Position numbers and translations under genes: made by a program
Shown here: piece after piece, positions 23,336 through 34,526 of the stretch
Layout of the letters: each line of letters starts with the position of its first letter
How positions within the stretch are numbered: the stretch's first letter is position 1
DNA from: Ectocarpus siliculosus
Lineage: Eukaryota; Sar; Phaeophyceae; Ectocarpales; Ectocarpaceae
DNA length: 64,000 bases
Assembly (NCBI GenBank): GCA_000310025.1
Contig: FN648481.1
Location: forward strand, 18,405-82,404
Direction of reading: 5' to 3'
The notes under the pieces: generated by a model
Told to the model about the DNA's origin: nothing
The model's database searches: none
What the model saw: the letters and a program-made list of their open reading frames with translations, nothing else

Positions 23336-24310
23336 TGTTGGGAAGGTGCAGAAGAAATGTGTTAGGTATACTGACGTGTTTGCGCATACAGCGCAATTTG
23401 CCATACTGATGCCATGTAATTTCTGTTAAAAATAAAGTCTTTCCACCGTGCGCAAAAAAAAAACCCGGAAGACGAAGACAGATGATCCGCATTTGGCCGT
23501 GTAATCTCGCCGCGCACATACATACATACATGCAGCCGTGGAGTTCGAAGGGGCCAGGAAAGATGTGCACATACATGTGCACCTACATTTGAAAATGAAG
23601 CGATAGTCACACCACGCCCAGTCCTCCGAGATGTCGGCGATGCACAAATCCCTCCCCCTCACTGTCCTGATGACCGTGCGATCTACCCGTACTGTCTCCA
23701 CCTGCAGCGCTATGAGCGCAGCGCACAACTCGAGCTCTTCCGTTTCGTGCTCATCTTCTTCCTCGCTGTGCCAACCAACAGCAGGACAGCTGCGCACAAG
23801 AGGCAAAGCTGCTCATGCATCAGTTCTCCGGGGCTCATGGCGCCGTAGCGGCGCTTAAGGTTGACATCCCGGATCGGCCTCCTGGTTCTATCCATGACTT
23901 GTGTATAGGGGCATGGGGCGGGCACTGGCTGCGCGTCTCGTAGCCCGCTGCCGTCTCGTGCCGTCTCGTGCCACAACGGCGCAGCAAGCGGCCCAAACTG
24001 ACGTGGACCAACCAGCGCGCGTGGTCGTTCGGGCGGCAAATTTGGCTTGCAAATTTCTCTAAATAGCGAAATCTCAAGACATATTTAGGCAGAAGTCGCG
24101 TCGGAGGAACTTTAGATACCCCGAACTGGTCGTTACGGGCCAAATTTTGTTCTGCGCAAATACGTCACTGTTGGGTAGTCTGGCGTTTTGTGTGTGGCAC
24201 CCTTTTAGTCGCAGAGCATGCAAACTCCCTCAATTTTCAAACAAACGTGTTTTCAGTGTTGTACTGCTAAAGCAGATCCAACACTTAACACACACCAGAC
24301 TGACATCCTT
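23336..24310 (+). mobile_element. Second LTR copy, split by an inserted element
   Basis: 23336-23371 matches the first 36 bases of the LTR at 16902 (TGTTGGGAAGGTGCAG...). The homology then resumes at 24168 (CTGTTGGGTAGT...) and runs in diverged form to about 24310. The interruption is the inverted-repeat element 23372-24167. It has the same orientation as the LTR at 16902. Confidence 0.6.
23372..24167. mobile_element. Inverted-repeat DNA element (796 bp) inside an LTR
   Basis: The left end TGACGTGTTTGCGCA and the inverted right end TGACGTATTTGCGCA match at 14 of 15 bases. A further partial match (ATTTGCC versus ATTTGGCC) lies inside. It interrupts an otherwise contiguous LTR sequence, which gives an empty-site comparison at 16935. 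The interior has open frames on both strands but no recognised transposase domain, so it is probably non-autonomous. Confidence 0.65.
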
Positions 24311-25500
24311 TCACCGCCCATCCGGGTAGCACGGTCGATGCTACCTACTACATAGAGATAGCGTGTTCGCGTTGATGTCTTATTATATTACGGTTTATAT
24401 GCGCACGACAAAAGCAGTAGTAGCGTGTTTTCGTCTTTTGTCAGCGAGCGTTTCCGGCGATGTGTGGTGTTTTTCCGTCGGTAGCACGGGACTGTCACGA
24501 TTACCATTGGTTTGGGGAGGGCCCTTTACTACCCAACAGACTGCTGGGTTTGGGCGCTCTCTCTCCCTCTCACGACTCCCGGCCCACCGACAGCCTGAAA
24601 CGACGAGGAGGGTAGCAGCCGGGTTGGTATGGACAGCAGTCGAAAGGTTCACGACGATGGTGTGCACGAGATCTTCGTTCCCGGCCGGGTGGGTGCTATA
24701 TGCTTGTTGTCTACGGTGTAGTGCGTATGTACGTGAGCACGTGAGCACACCTGCTGAAGGCTCGATTGCCTGCTGCCGTAGGTGACGTAAGATACCACCT
24801 CCTGGCACGATTTTCCAAAGGTCACTTGCTCCACGATGAAGAGGTTGTACGCATACAAATCAAACAATCTACGAATCAAACGACACGGTAACGGAAAGCT
24901 CTCGACGAGACGATTCCAACGCCGGCATTGTGGGCACCGCCACTCTCTGTGCTGCGGAGTAATTGAGCTTCGAACATGGGGTATGATAAATATTACGTCA
25001 CCAACGGTTGCCCAGAGAGACACACTGCTGTAGGTAATGTACGCCTCGCGGTTTGTTCGTTTTTGAAGCTCGACATCTCGACAACATGAGAGGTTCGCCA
25101 GCACACACCATCCCGGCACCATAGTGTCGTCATGCCGATCCGTGACACCTACCCTACGTATTTTAGGAGGTGAAGTAAAGAGTCTGCAGCCCGGCGAATG
25201 CCGCTCGTGTACACTGAAGTATGTAGCAGCACATCATTTTGTCTTACGTACGCCTCGCGACCCTCCTCTGGAGGTCTGCTTCTTCGGCCACCTGGCAATA
25301 CGCATCATGGCTAGCCTCTCCTAGCACGAATGCACATGCTCTGACAGGCACGTGCGGCCGTCACAGTAGTAGTCTTCACACGCCCTTTTGGCAACCCAAA
25401 TATACCAGGTAAAGACCGAAAACTACTACTGGTAGCCTTTTTCTTTTATTGCAGCCTATTGTTCTCTTTCCCACGTTGTTCAGGGTGTGGGTTGGGGTTG
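24311..25500. other. No gene recognised
   Basis: A minus-strand open frame of 157 codons (24649-25122) contains a CPQC pair. It has no family resemblance I recognise and no splice-site support. The remainder shows no structure. Confidence 0.3.
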
Positions 25501-25506
25501 TTAAGG

Positions 25507-25524
25507 TTAGGGTTAGGGTTAGGG
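25507..25524 (+). repeat. Interstitial telomere-like repeat (TTAGGG)3
   Basis: Three perfect TTAGGG units, flanked by TTAAGG on the left and by TCGGG, TTTGG and TTGGG variants on the right. Too short to be a telomere; typical of an interstitial site. Confidence 0.85.
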
Positions 25525-25769
25525 TCGGGTTTGGTTGGGTCAACACCTACCCAACCTTTTTCTGCAGCATATCTCGCCCATCACCGTAGCGTTGTAGAGC
25601 CTCGAGGCCGAACAGAGCAGTTTCTCCGGTCGTCCTGCCCGCAAGTGGAGAACCTGCTCTGCCTGACAGCTTTCTGAGGCGCGCGTTGTCGTTGCTGATG
25701 TTTACTGTCTTCACGTCTAACAACCGTTCCGATCTCTGATAAGAAGATTTCTAATACCATCCATAGGCC

Positions 25770-26050
25770 GGTCGCCCCGGTGGTCTAGTTGGCATCCTCC
25801 AAACCTTCTAGAGGTCAGGTCAGGGGCTCGAATCCCGGCGTAAGCGAGCTTTTCTTGCAAAGTGAGTTTTTCTCTCGCTTCCGCTCCTGGCCTAGTGGAT
25901 AGCGCTAGTTGGTGTGTACACAGAGGGAAGAGAGTGCTGAACTCTTCTCGCATTAAAAATCGAAGGCAAAGTACCGCAGGAGGGGAGGGGGTCGAGGGGT
26001 TCTTCTGTGTGACCACGGGTTGGAATAAAATTGCACTAATAGTGCTGTGA
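25770..26050 (+). mobile_element. tRNA-related SINE-like sequence 2
   Basis: The first 20 or so bases (GGTCGCCCCGG then TGGTCTAGTTGG) match the sequence at 16738 and hold an A box (25781-25792). A B-box-like GGCTCGAATCC follows at 25825-25835. A second A-box-like word, TGGCCTAGTGG, lies at 25888-25898, so the element may be a tandem of two tRNA-derived heads, followed by an A/G-rich tail region to about 26050. The cloverleaf stems are imperfect. It sits just upstream of the first recognised exon of the kinase gene. Confidence 0.55.
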
Positions 26051-26165
26051 GCGCTGATTTGAAGTGAAGACAAGAAAAATACAAAATAAAAATATTACTG
26101 GTCCAACTGACGCTGTACGAACGAAATTCGTCGAACCCCCCCCCCCCCCGAACAAACGAACAAAG

Positions 26166-28366
26166 TTGTGCGTATTAGGCGAGCACACCGACTGGGCGGC
26201 GGGCTACCGCGACCGAAATCGCGCCGTTCTTCCTGGTTTCACTGTCGTGGCCACGACAAGGGAGGGCCTGCACGCTAGGGTCCAAGCCAGGGCGGACGGG
26301 AGGCTAACATTCAAGGCCGCGTGCCCAGACGCATGTACGGCGGGCGAGGGCGGCGGCGACGGCATTACTGGCGGAGGGCAAACCGCCGCTGCTGCTGCAT
26401 CTGGGGGTGCTGTTGATGGAGTCTCGACCTTGGATGTAGCCTTGACGGAGGAGGTAACAGCTTACGTACATGTGTCGTGAATGTTTGATCGTGCCCTCCG
26501 TACATTCGTGCAAGTTTCGAGGCCTCGCCTTACTCTGCATAGGAAATGCGCCTGCGATTTGCTACATGATGTCATGTGCTAAAAAAATTCGAAACCTAGG
26601 GCGACTCTGACATATACACGCACAACCAGCATCAGCTTGCCTGTGTTGCGGCACTTCCGTAGATTCCGTCGAGCGTAGGGCGCGACGGTGTATGAGATGA
26701 TATTCGACCCCCCCCCAACAACCCCGAAACCTTTTATTTTTGTGTCTTCCAAGCCCACGACGCTTTTTCTTTCTTGTTGAGCCACATACAGCCGAAACGT
26801 GCAGAACTGCGCTGCCGGTAGCAACGGTAGCAAATTTTGCGTCGGCGTCTTGCGCATCACGTAAACGCAGTCAACCAACCCGCCAACTAAAAACCACACA
26901 TGCAGAAACCCGCCCACCTACCCACCCATCAATGAATATGTATATTCCCCGGCCGTAACACGTACTTGTGTGACGAGCAGACTCTGAAGGGCGTGATCGA
27001 GGCCAAGGGATTTTTTATGTACGTCGCGGGAACGGCGCTCGTCGTTTGCTCCAGGTTCGGCCTCTTCTCCCCGCCGCTCTCGTCAGCCGCTGTGAGTATG
27101 TATAGGCGGGGTCTGCGAAGTTGTGGGGAAGAGGAGGAACGCCGCGCGTCCTCTCTGTATCAACGGCGTTGGTTGGAATACATACCCTCGCCCCCCCCCC
27201 CCCCCCCCCCTTGGAGTGTTCGCGCCATGTTTTTTGTTCTTCTCCGGCCGTGGCATGAGAAGTAAATGATTGCAGAGGGGAGTGGTCGTGCTCTGTGTCG
27301 GCTTTTTAAGGGTGCGCAACGATTTTCGTAACGACCGACTGCTCCAAATACACACACACCCGTTCTCGTTCCTCGCCACCGTCGGTTTTTGAGAGTATGT
27401 GCGGGAGAAAAGGAAGATGTCCGAAGAAAGAGGCGTTCTGGAAGAACGCTTGCGGGGGAGTGTGCACCCCGCCTTGAGAACGGAGCTTCGAGTCATCCCG
27501 TCGCCAAGGTCCCCACCACCACCCGCTTTTAAACTCTCTCTGGCGTTATATCGCTCTCTCTCTCCGCCAAGCACGGGGGGGGAATAGTCCAAACTGGCTG
27601 TAGCAAAATGACGAAAACTGGTTCGTGCCTCACCGTAGCCCCCTCCCCATCCCTCTTCTGGAAAGGGCGGAGATCCCAACGCTGGTGGCGTGACGATCGA
27701 CAACTACATGACCACCCTGCCGCTCAAGAAAGGGCTCAGCAGCAGCGCGGCCGTGTGCGTTCTGGTCGTGCGTGCGCTGTGCCTCGCGTACGGTCTAGAG
27801 CTGACCGTTCCCCAGGTAAGTTTCCCACTTACCAATAGGGGTCCCGCAGTAGTGCGTTCTTGGGGGGGTACCGATGTAGCGTGCTGTCGAGTTGCCCTTG
27901 GACAGGTATTGATGACCGTATGAAGGCCTGTATTCCCGGGTTACACAGAAGAATTGTCTCTCTATGTACCGTTATTTTTCATACATTGGTGATTTGAATC
28001 GGCCGAGGCAAATTCTGCCTTCACCCAGCGACATATTCTACTGTTGTTGGCAGTCCACCCCCCCTCCTTCAATTCTTGACGGTTACAAAGCACGTCCTCT
28101 GGCTCTTGTCGCCTCCGAGTATTTTCCACGCGCAAATCACATTTTCAAAAAGTGGAGCTTACTTTGGAATATTAATTTTCTCAAGTGGTTGCTTCGCCAA
28201 CAACGGTGTATGCGGATACCACCGCAGGTGATGGAGCTCGCGCACCTGGGCGAGGCCCGCGCGGGCAGCAAGTGCGGGCGTATGGACCAGTGCTGCGCAC
28301 TTGGCACTAACCACGTGGCGGCCATGTTCTTCGACGGGGAAGACGTGCGCATCTACGAGGTCAGGC

Positions 28367-28415
<49 letters not shown>

Positions 28416-31400
28416 GTGCGGTCTGATTGCATTTTGTTATTTTCCCGCAAAGAAGGAGGGCTGGGCTCGTTGTTTTGGCAAGCACTACTCAGTTTTTCCC
28501 GGATGGCCATGAACAAAAAGTATTTCCTCCTCGAAGGTTTTCGTAGCATACAGAACCTGATCCTGGGAATCGTTCCTCACCTCCATTGTGCAGCCGAGCT
28601 GCGAGGCGATTGGTAAGACTAATGTTCTGTTTAGACAAATGATACCGTCCGCGGGTATGGCGGCGTGGGACAGCTTCTGAGCTGGTCCATCGCCGCGAAC
28701 GACACGTGGGCGAGGCCGCCGTCTCTACGCTGGCGACATGTAAGGTGTGACCACAACACACGCAAGAAGTTACATGTCATCGGGCCCTATGTTTTCTTGG
28801 CATCGCGCGTCATCTCGCGGTGCGGGTTTTCGCGATCGCTGCATGCACGAAAGGTGATTCGGGCATCTTGCGCACCCGCGGGCGACACGGCCTTCTTGAA
28901 TCTGTTTGTGAAAACAATCGTGTTTTTTTCACACATTGCTGTTCAAGTTCAGATTTCCCCTGGGGCAGGCTACCGCTCCCTTCCTCTCGACGCAAGCACG
29001 GCAATTGTCGTGCACGATGGTCCCCCAAGTTTTTCCCGCCTCCCTCTCGACAAAGCAGGTGGCTCCGCCGGAGAGCGGGATATTTTTAGTGGTGGCCGAC
29101 CTCAATGGCTCCAAGGACACCATCAAGATACTGGCGTCCCTCAACCAGTGCTTCCCCCGCTCGAAGGTGAACAGAGGGGGCGGGTACAAGTGCGGGCAAG
29201 CAACGCCCTGCTTCCGACAGTAGGATTCGTTCACCCTGCAGCTTTGTCTCCTCAGCTTTGAATGAACGGTAGGCTGAAGACGTCCCTTCGGTCGCCCAGA
29301 GCACTCGATCCTTCATTTTCGAAGCGCCCACCCCGTTGGCGTCATAAGTTGCATAGGTGTAAAACGTGCTGGGCTTTGTCTTAGCGCCAAGTCTAGAGAG
29401 CGCAGCAGGCGCGCGCTCACTCACCCTGCGTGAGATGGCCCGCTGGGGTGCTGCCCACGCGCACGTTCTGGTAATGCTGGTATCTCTCGTCATCACTTCA
29501 CCCCTCGCGCACGCGTCTTTTGGCCTTGGGGGTACGTTTGTTTCTAGGACGACGCCGAGGATAGAGTGCATCGTTATATCAGGGACAACGCCCAGCTGGC
29601 CTGGAGGGCGGTATCCGCGATAGAGCAAGGGGATGCTCAGGAGCTTGGCAGAGCCATGACAGCGGCGCAGGTGAGATGTGAGATGGTGAAATACATACAG
29701 GGGGCTATTGCTGTGAACTGCTCATTTCATGGAAGGAGAAATGTTTTTTTCAAGTCTCGACCCTAGTGGCAGGTGTTGTATTTTGTTTTTCTCTAGTACC
29801 AACACCCACAGATTTCCCCGTTATTCACCTCTCATCAAGGGTCAACCTTTTCCCCCATGTGCCCTTGCCCGCTTTGTTTCTTCGTGAAACAATCAAAACC
29901 GCGCCGGCGTTCTCGAGAACAGTCGAGCTTCGACGAGGCCGCGATACCTATCTGCCCTTCCGAGTTCTCCAGCCCTTTGCTGCACAGGGTCATGTCAGAC
30001 CAGAGGTAAGCCCGCCGCTGCTTCGTCGTATCTGCGCGGTGCCACACTGCGTTCGCTGCAGGGTTCTCCGACAAGCACACGTTGTCTGACGAGCACACGG
30101 TGTGCACCAAGGAACGAGCGGCAAAGTGCCGCCGAACCAGCCCTGTTGGGACCTCTTTGCCCAGACGTACTGGCACGCTTTCGGTTACAAATGTCACGGC
30201 AATGACGGTTGCGCTGTCGTTCGCTCGGCCTCTAGGTCTAATGCCGCTTGCTAGCGCCCATCGCGCCGGCGCCCCTACCGAAACCCTTATCCCTGATCTC
30301 AAACCTTACCGGCGACCTCCGCCCTAAAGCCTCACACTGGAAGCCTGTCAGCCTCGTCACTTATTTCAGCGTTGGCCCCGCGTGCGTCCTCGACGCGCAC
30401 CTTACCCTCGGAATCCGACCCTCCGCCCCCCAGCTAATCAAAACTGCCTTTGCGAATTGCCGTAGCGCCCTCAAGATCCTCCTTTTCTTTGTACGTTGAT
30501 TCAGAGTCAAGTCGCTGACGTGGGGGATCAAAGGCGTCGGTGCCCAGGGGGACGGGAGTGTTCAGATGCTGGCAAGAGGGCGGCGGGAGCAGGAGGAGCT
30601 TACGCTAGTGCTCCGGGAAATGGGTGAGGAGATTAAGGAGAGCTCCCACCTTGCCGGCAAGAATCACTCCGACGGTACCCAGCAATGATTCCATAGAAAC
30701 TTCTGAGTTATAGAAATGGTTGGCTGATAGAATTATGGCGGGGAACGGGCGAGCAGAAATGAAAGGCTTGGAGCCATGGTTGGCGGCGGCGGCGGCGCGT
30801 TGCCGGCCGGCGAACATATGCAATTTTCCGCGACGAACAACAAGGACACACGACTACCCATGCGCGACTCACACGCAGGGATGACCGGCGTCCTGCCCGT
30901 GACGGTGATACGACCGACGTCGCCAAGCGGAGACGGGAGCGAGACTGCAACCGGGGTGGGCCATCCAACCACCACGCCGCCGCCGCCGCCACCGCTACAA
31001 ACTTCGAGCCTAGCACCGCCGCGCATGCTGCACCCTCGCAGGGTCACGTCGGCGGTTATCGTGGCGGCGGGACTCAGCACGCGCATGTTCCCGGCGTCCG
31101 CGGTGGTTAAAAAAGAGCTCTTTCCGATCGTCGACCATGACGGAGTCTGCAAGCCGGTGATCCTGGCCATCATGGAGGGGCTTGTGGAGTCAGGCATCGA
31201 GAGGTTTGTCGTGGTTGTGCAGGAGAAGGACATAGCGGTGTTCGACGACTTCTTCTCGATGAAGGCCGTGGAGAAGCACAAGCACAGGTGAGTTGTGGTT
31301 CGCGGGCTTTCTCTGATCGGCGGCTTGCGAAACTGCTGTGTTTGTATGTGTGCTGATTCTTCTCCAAGCGGAAAAAAACTCCATCTTCCTACACCGAGTT

Positions 31401-34400
31401 AGTCTCGTTCGGGCTGTTCGGAAACGAAGTCCTGCTTGGTAGTGCAACCCTCCCGACTTCCTATCCAATCCCATTAGACAACGCGTGTGCGCTGCACGAC
31501 CTATCCCGGTGTCTTCTACTGGTCAGGTTGAAGCCCCCGCAACGAGCCTACTGCGCCAGGATAGAGGCGCTCCGCCCGAGGATAACGTACTCCGTCCAGG
31601 AGCAGCAGGAGGTGCGTGCGATGAATCTGCCGCGATAGCTTGGGTGTGTCTACTGTCTCGACACGGTAGGACAAAAACCGCATTCATCCAAAGTCTTTGG
31701 CACCGAGACGCGTGTTTGCCGACCTTCGTTGTGCTCCCGCTGGTCCGTGCGGCCCCATCGCCCCGCCAAATACAAAGTGCGGGACAAGCGGAAAGATCTT
31801 GTGTGCTAGTATTCATGTCGGGGGGGAGGGAGGGGTGTACTCATAGCCTTGCATGCCGCAGGCGTTTAGACCATTGACCTCGCAGGGGAGGGGAGGTAGG
31901 GGCATTTTCGGGGAAGAACGACAACGGTTGTACCGAAGATTTGGGGTACTACAAGCCCAGAGGACACACGCTCGTGACCCCTTTAACTGCATCCCTCCGA
32001 CCACGACTACCGCCACTCATCAAAAACACCCCTTCGGAATAGGGCTTCGGACACGCCGTATTCTGTGCGCGCCACGCCGTCCTCGGGACCGAACACGCCG
32101 GCTCGGGCGCGGCAGAGGCCGCCCTCGAAAACGGACGCCTCACCGGCGGCAGCAGCAGCAGCAACAGCAGCAGCGGGGAAGACCCGGATTCGTCATTCCT
32201 GCTGGTTTTGGGCGACCACCTGTACCGGAGAGGGGCGGGCACGACGGAGGCCTGCGCCAGCCAGCTCGTGCACGCCTTCCTGGAGCACGGGGAGGCGGGG
32301 AAGCCGGCGATCGGGCTCAAGGTGAGTGAGCGGTTAGCTGGTTTCCGTAGTTTACGACGTCGACGTGTTTTTTGACGCGCCAAGGAGTGAGGGTCGCCAG
32401 AGCTTCGCTCGTAGAAGCTGGACAAGATTTATTGTCGTTGCCGTTGTCACGTTCTACAGCCGTTCTGATATTTTTGTTGTTGCCTCCTACTCCGTGCCCT
32501 TCAGCAAATAGACACATATTTGTGGTCACAGACGAACCCTACCGAGGGGGTACACAGACGAGAATGAAAGAACCTAAATAACCCACCCTAGAAACGACTG
32601 TTCTCGAAATGACGTATTCCAGCATAGCGAAAAGATCGAGGTGACGCAGCTATGCCCAACAGGAGGGGAGAGCCTGTCGCTGAGACTCGGACCTGAGTAA
32701 GAAACAAGACACGCATGTAACAAAAAAAAGTCACCTTTGCGAGGTCGAAAAGGACGCGAAGAAGCTATCCTCAAGGATAGCTCTGTTAATGTTGCCTTCA
32801 TTCTCCTCCCTTCAGCAGTAGCACCACCTCTTCTTGCATAGCTCAAGCGTTGCTCCCTCCGTCTGACACTTTTGCGGCGCCCGCCGTCGCGACGTCGTCG
32901 TTTGGAATTCATACGCGTGCAGGTCATGGGAGAGAGCTCGGTGTCTCCGTACGGCGTGGCGGCGGGACACTGCGTCGGGCACCCTCCCCAGCACATCGTG
33001 GAGCGCTGGCACCGGGCCGCGGCCGCACCAACAAGGCTGGCGGGCGGGGCAGGCGGAAACGGCGCTCCGACGACATCACCATCGGCAGCAGCAGCAGCAG
33101 CAGCAGCAGACACTGAAGCCCAAAGACCGCCGCTTCCGCTTGCCGGGCGCGTGTACCGTCTTACGAAGTTCGCCGAGAAGCCAACGGCGGAATTTGCGCG
33201 CGAAAACCTCGTCACGCCGGGCCTCGGGCCTGCAGGCGGTCAAGGCGGCGAGGGGAGACACCTGGTTGTGTTCGGACAGGTGACACCGAACGCGCTCGAT
33301 TCATCATTGGAGTGGCGGCGTCGCGCGAGTTTTTTCAGCTGTAGGCCTTTCCACCTCGATTATTTCGCGTTTCCGACACACCAACTCCGAACCCCCCTCC
33401 CCCTCCCCCCATTACACCAGTACATCTTGCCAGCCCGGCGCACGTTCAACATCTTGGCGGAGGATATTAGGCTAGACCGCCGGGAAAGGTAAGCAAAACC
33501 GTGGTCGATGCTTACACCTGTCTCGCGGTTTTACAGGGTCTATTGAATCGTAATGTCTCCGTTCAATATGGTGCGCTACAAAGCGTGGCAGGGAGTGCGC
33601 CTTGATGGAGAAGCGAATATCGTGCCAATAATAGGATGAGGTTCACGGACGTATCTAGACTCGGTGTTTTACGGCAGGGAAGTGGGGGTGCAATGACCAC
33701 CACAGTTTTCCCCCGCGGTGTTGGTGTTTCCACTGTTTTGCGTCTCACGTGCTGCCGCTTTTTGTTGCGTATGCCTTGAGTACACGAGTCTCTGTCGGAC
33801 TGGAAGCCACTTCTTCGTCTCTTGTGACAATGGTGGACCGCAAGTAAGGTCGACGGGAAACCAAGACTACTGTTGATAGTCGGCCACCAAAGTATTTTGC
33901 TCTTGCACGCCGGTTTCGTTGCTTATTTTCGCTAGCAAAGCTGTTCCTTGCAACGCATCCCAGGTTGCCTACTCCACACCTTAGTTCTGTGTTTTGTTTC
34001 CATCTCGCAATCATTGCGAATTGGACGCTCCTCTTGACTGCATGTATCCGTATACAATTCTTTGTTTTTTTCTCCGCCGCACGACGACCACACGCGCAAC
34101 CACGCAAACAGTGCGGACCTGTTTGGAATAAACCCCCTTGCTTGCTTCGGGGCAACCAGCAGGCCACTACCCTATTGTAGGTGTTCCTTGCGAGTTTCGG
34201 GATATTTAGTCGATGACAACACACCTGGCACCAGTACAGCCCTGCACTAACAACGTTATCAGAATTTCTGAAGAGTCTTATTAAGGTCTTGGTTTTCAAC
34301 CACCGGGCTGTGACTTTACTACGAACTTCGTGTGGTCCTCTTGCCCTCGATGACACCCTGCAACAGGGGAGAGTTTCAGCTGACGTCCGTGTTGGACCGC

Positions 34401-34526
34401 ATGAGGGAACAAGACGACGGCATGCTGGGCTGCATCATTCATGGAGACGCGTTGGACATGGGAATCCCAAACCCGTACGTGAACACCATGGGCGCATTCG
34501 CCAAGCCGCACAGCAGCAGTGCTTGA
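26166..34526 (+). CDS. Fused GHMP sugar kinase / GalU-like nucleotidyltransferase (5' end missing)
   Basis: Fourteen phase-consistent exons: 26166-26453, 26981-27091, 27666-27815, 28228-28359, 29059-29166, 29548-29670, 29923-30005, 30505-30623, 30879-31287, 31527-31611, 32043-32321, 32923-33279, 33421-33488, 34367-34526. Together they give 823 residues and a stop. Residues 1-350 or so form a GHMP kinase: LGEHTDWAAGY, the ATP loop LPLKKGLSSSAAV, the CGRMDQ segment with the likely catalytic Asp, and the C-terminal GVGAQGDGSVQ loop. After a Pro/Ala linker, residues from about 420 form a sugar-phosphate nucleotidyltransferase: AAGLSTRMFPAS, VKKELFPIVD, GFGHAVFCAR, LVLGDHLYR with a metal-binding Asp, KFAEKP, VFGQYILP, GEFQLTSVLDRM and MGIPNPYVNTMGAF. 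It would phosphorylate a monosaccharide at C1 and then transfer NMP to make the NDP-sugar. The sugar and nucleotide are not predictable here. The N-terminal exon with the start codon was not found; the first acceptor used is AAAG at 26162-26165 after a poly-C tract. Confidence 0.88.
28367..28414. repeat. CTTG tetranucleotide microsatellite
   Basis: About 12 uninterrupted CTTG units, starting just inside the intron that follows the exon ending at 28359. Confidence 0.97.

Noticed and set aside
23426-24039. Minus-strand ORFs inside the 796 bp element as a transposase
   Set aside because: There is no DDE or DDD motif spacing or other transposase signature, and the frames are short and overlapping.
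24649-25122. 157-codon minus-strand ORF with a CPQC pair as a zinc-binding protein
   Set aside because: Only one Cys pair with no partner pair at a zinc-finger distance, no splice support and no recognised family.
28665-29261. 198-codon plus-strand ORF across the kinase exon at 29059
   Set aside because: It is a shadow frame. The exon 29059-29166 in another frame matches the GHMP kinase pattern and has consistent phases on both sides.
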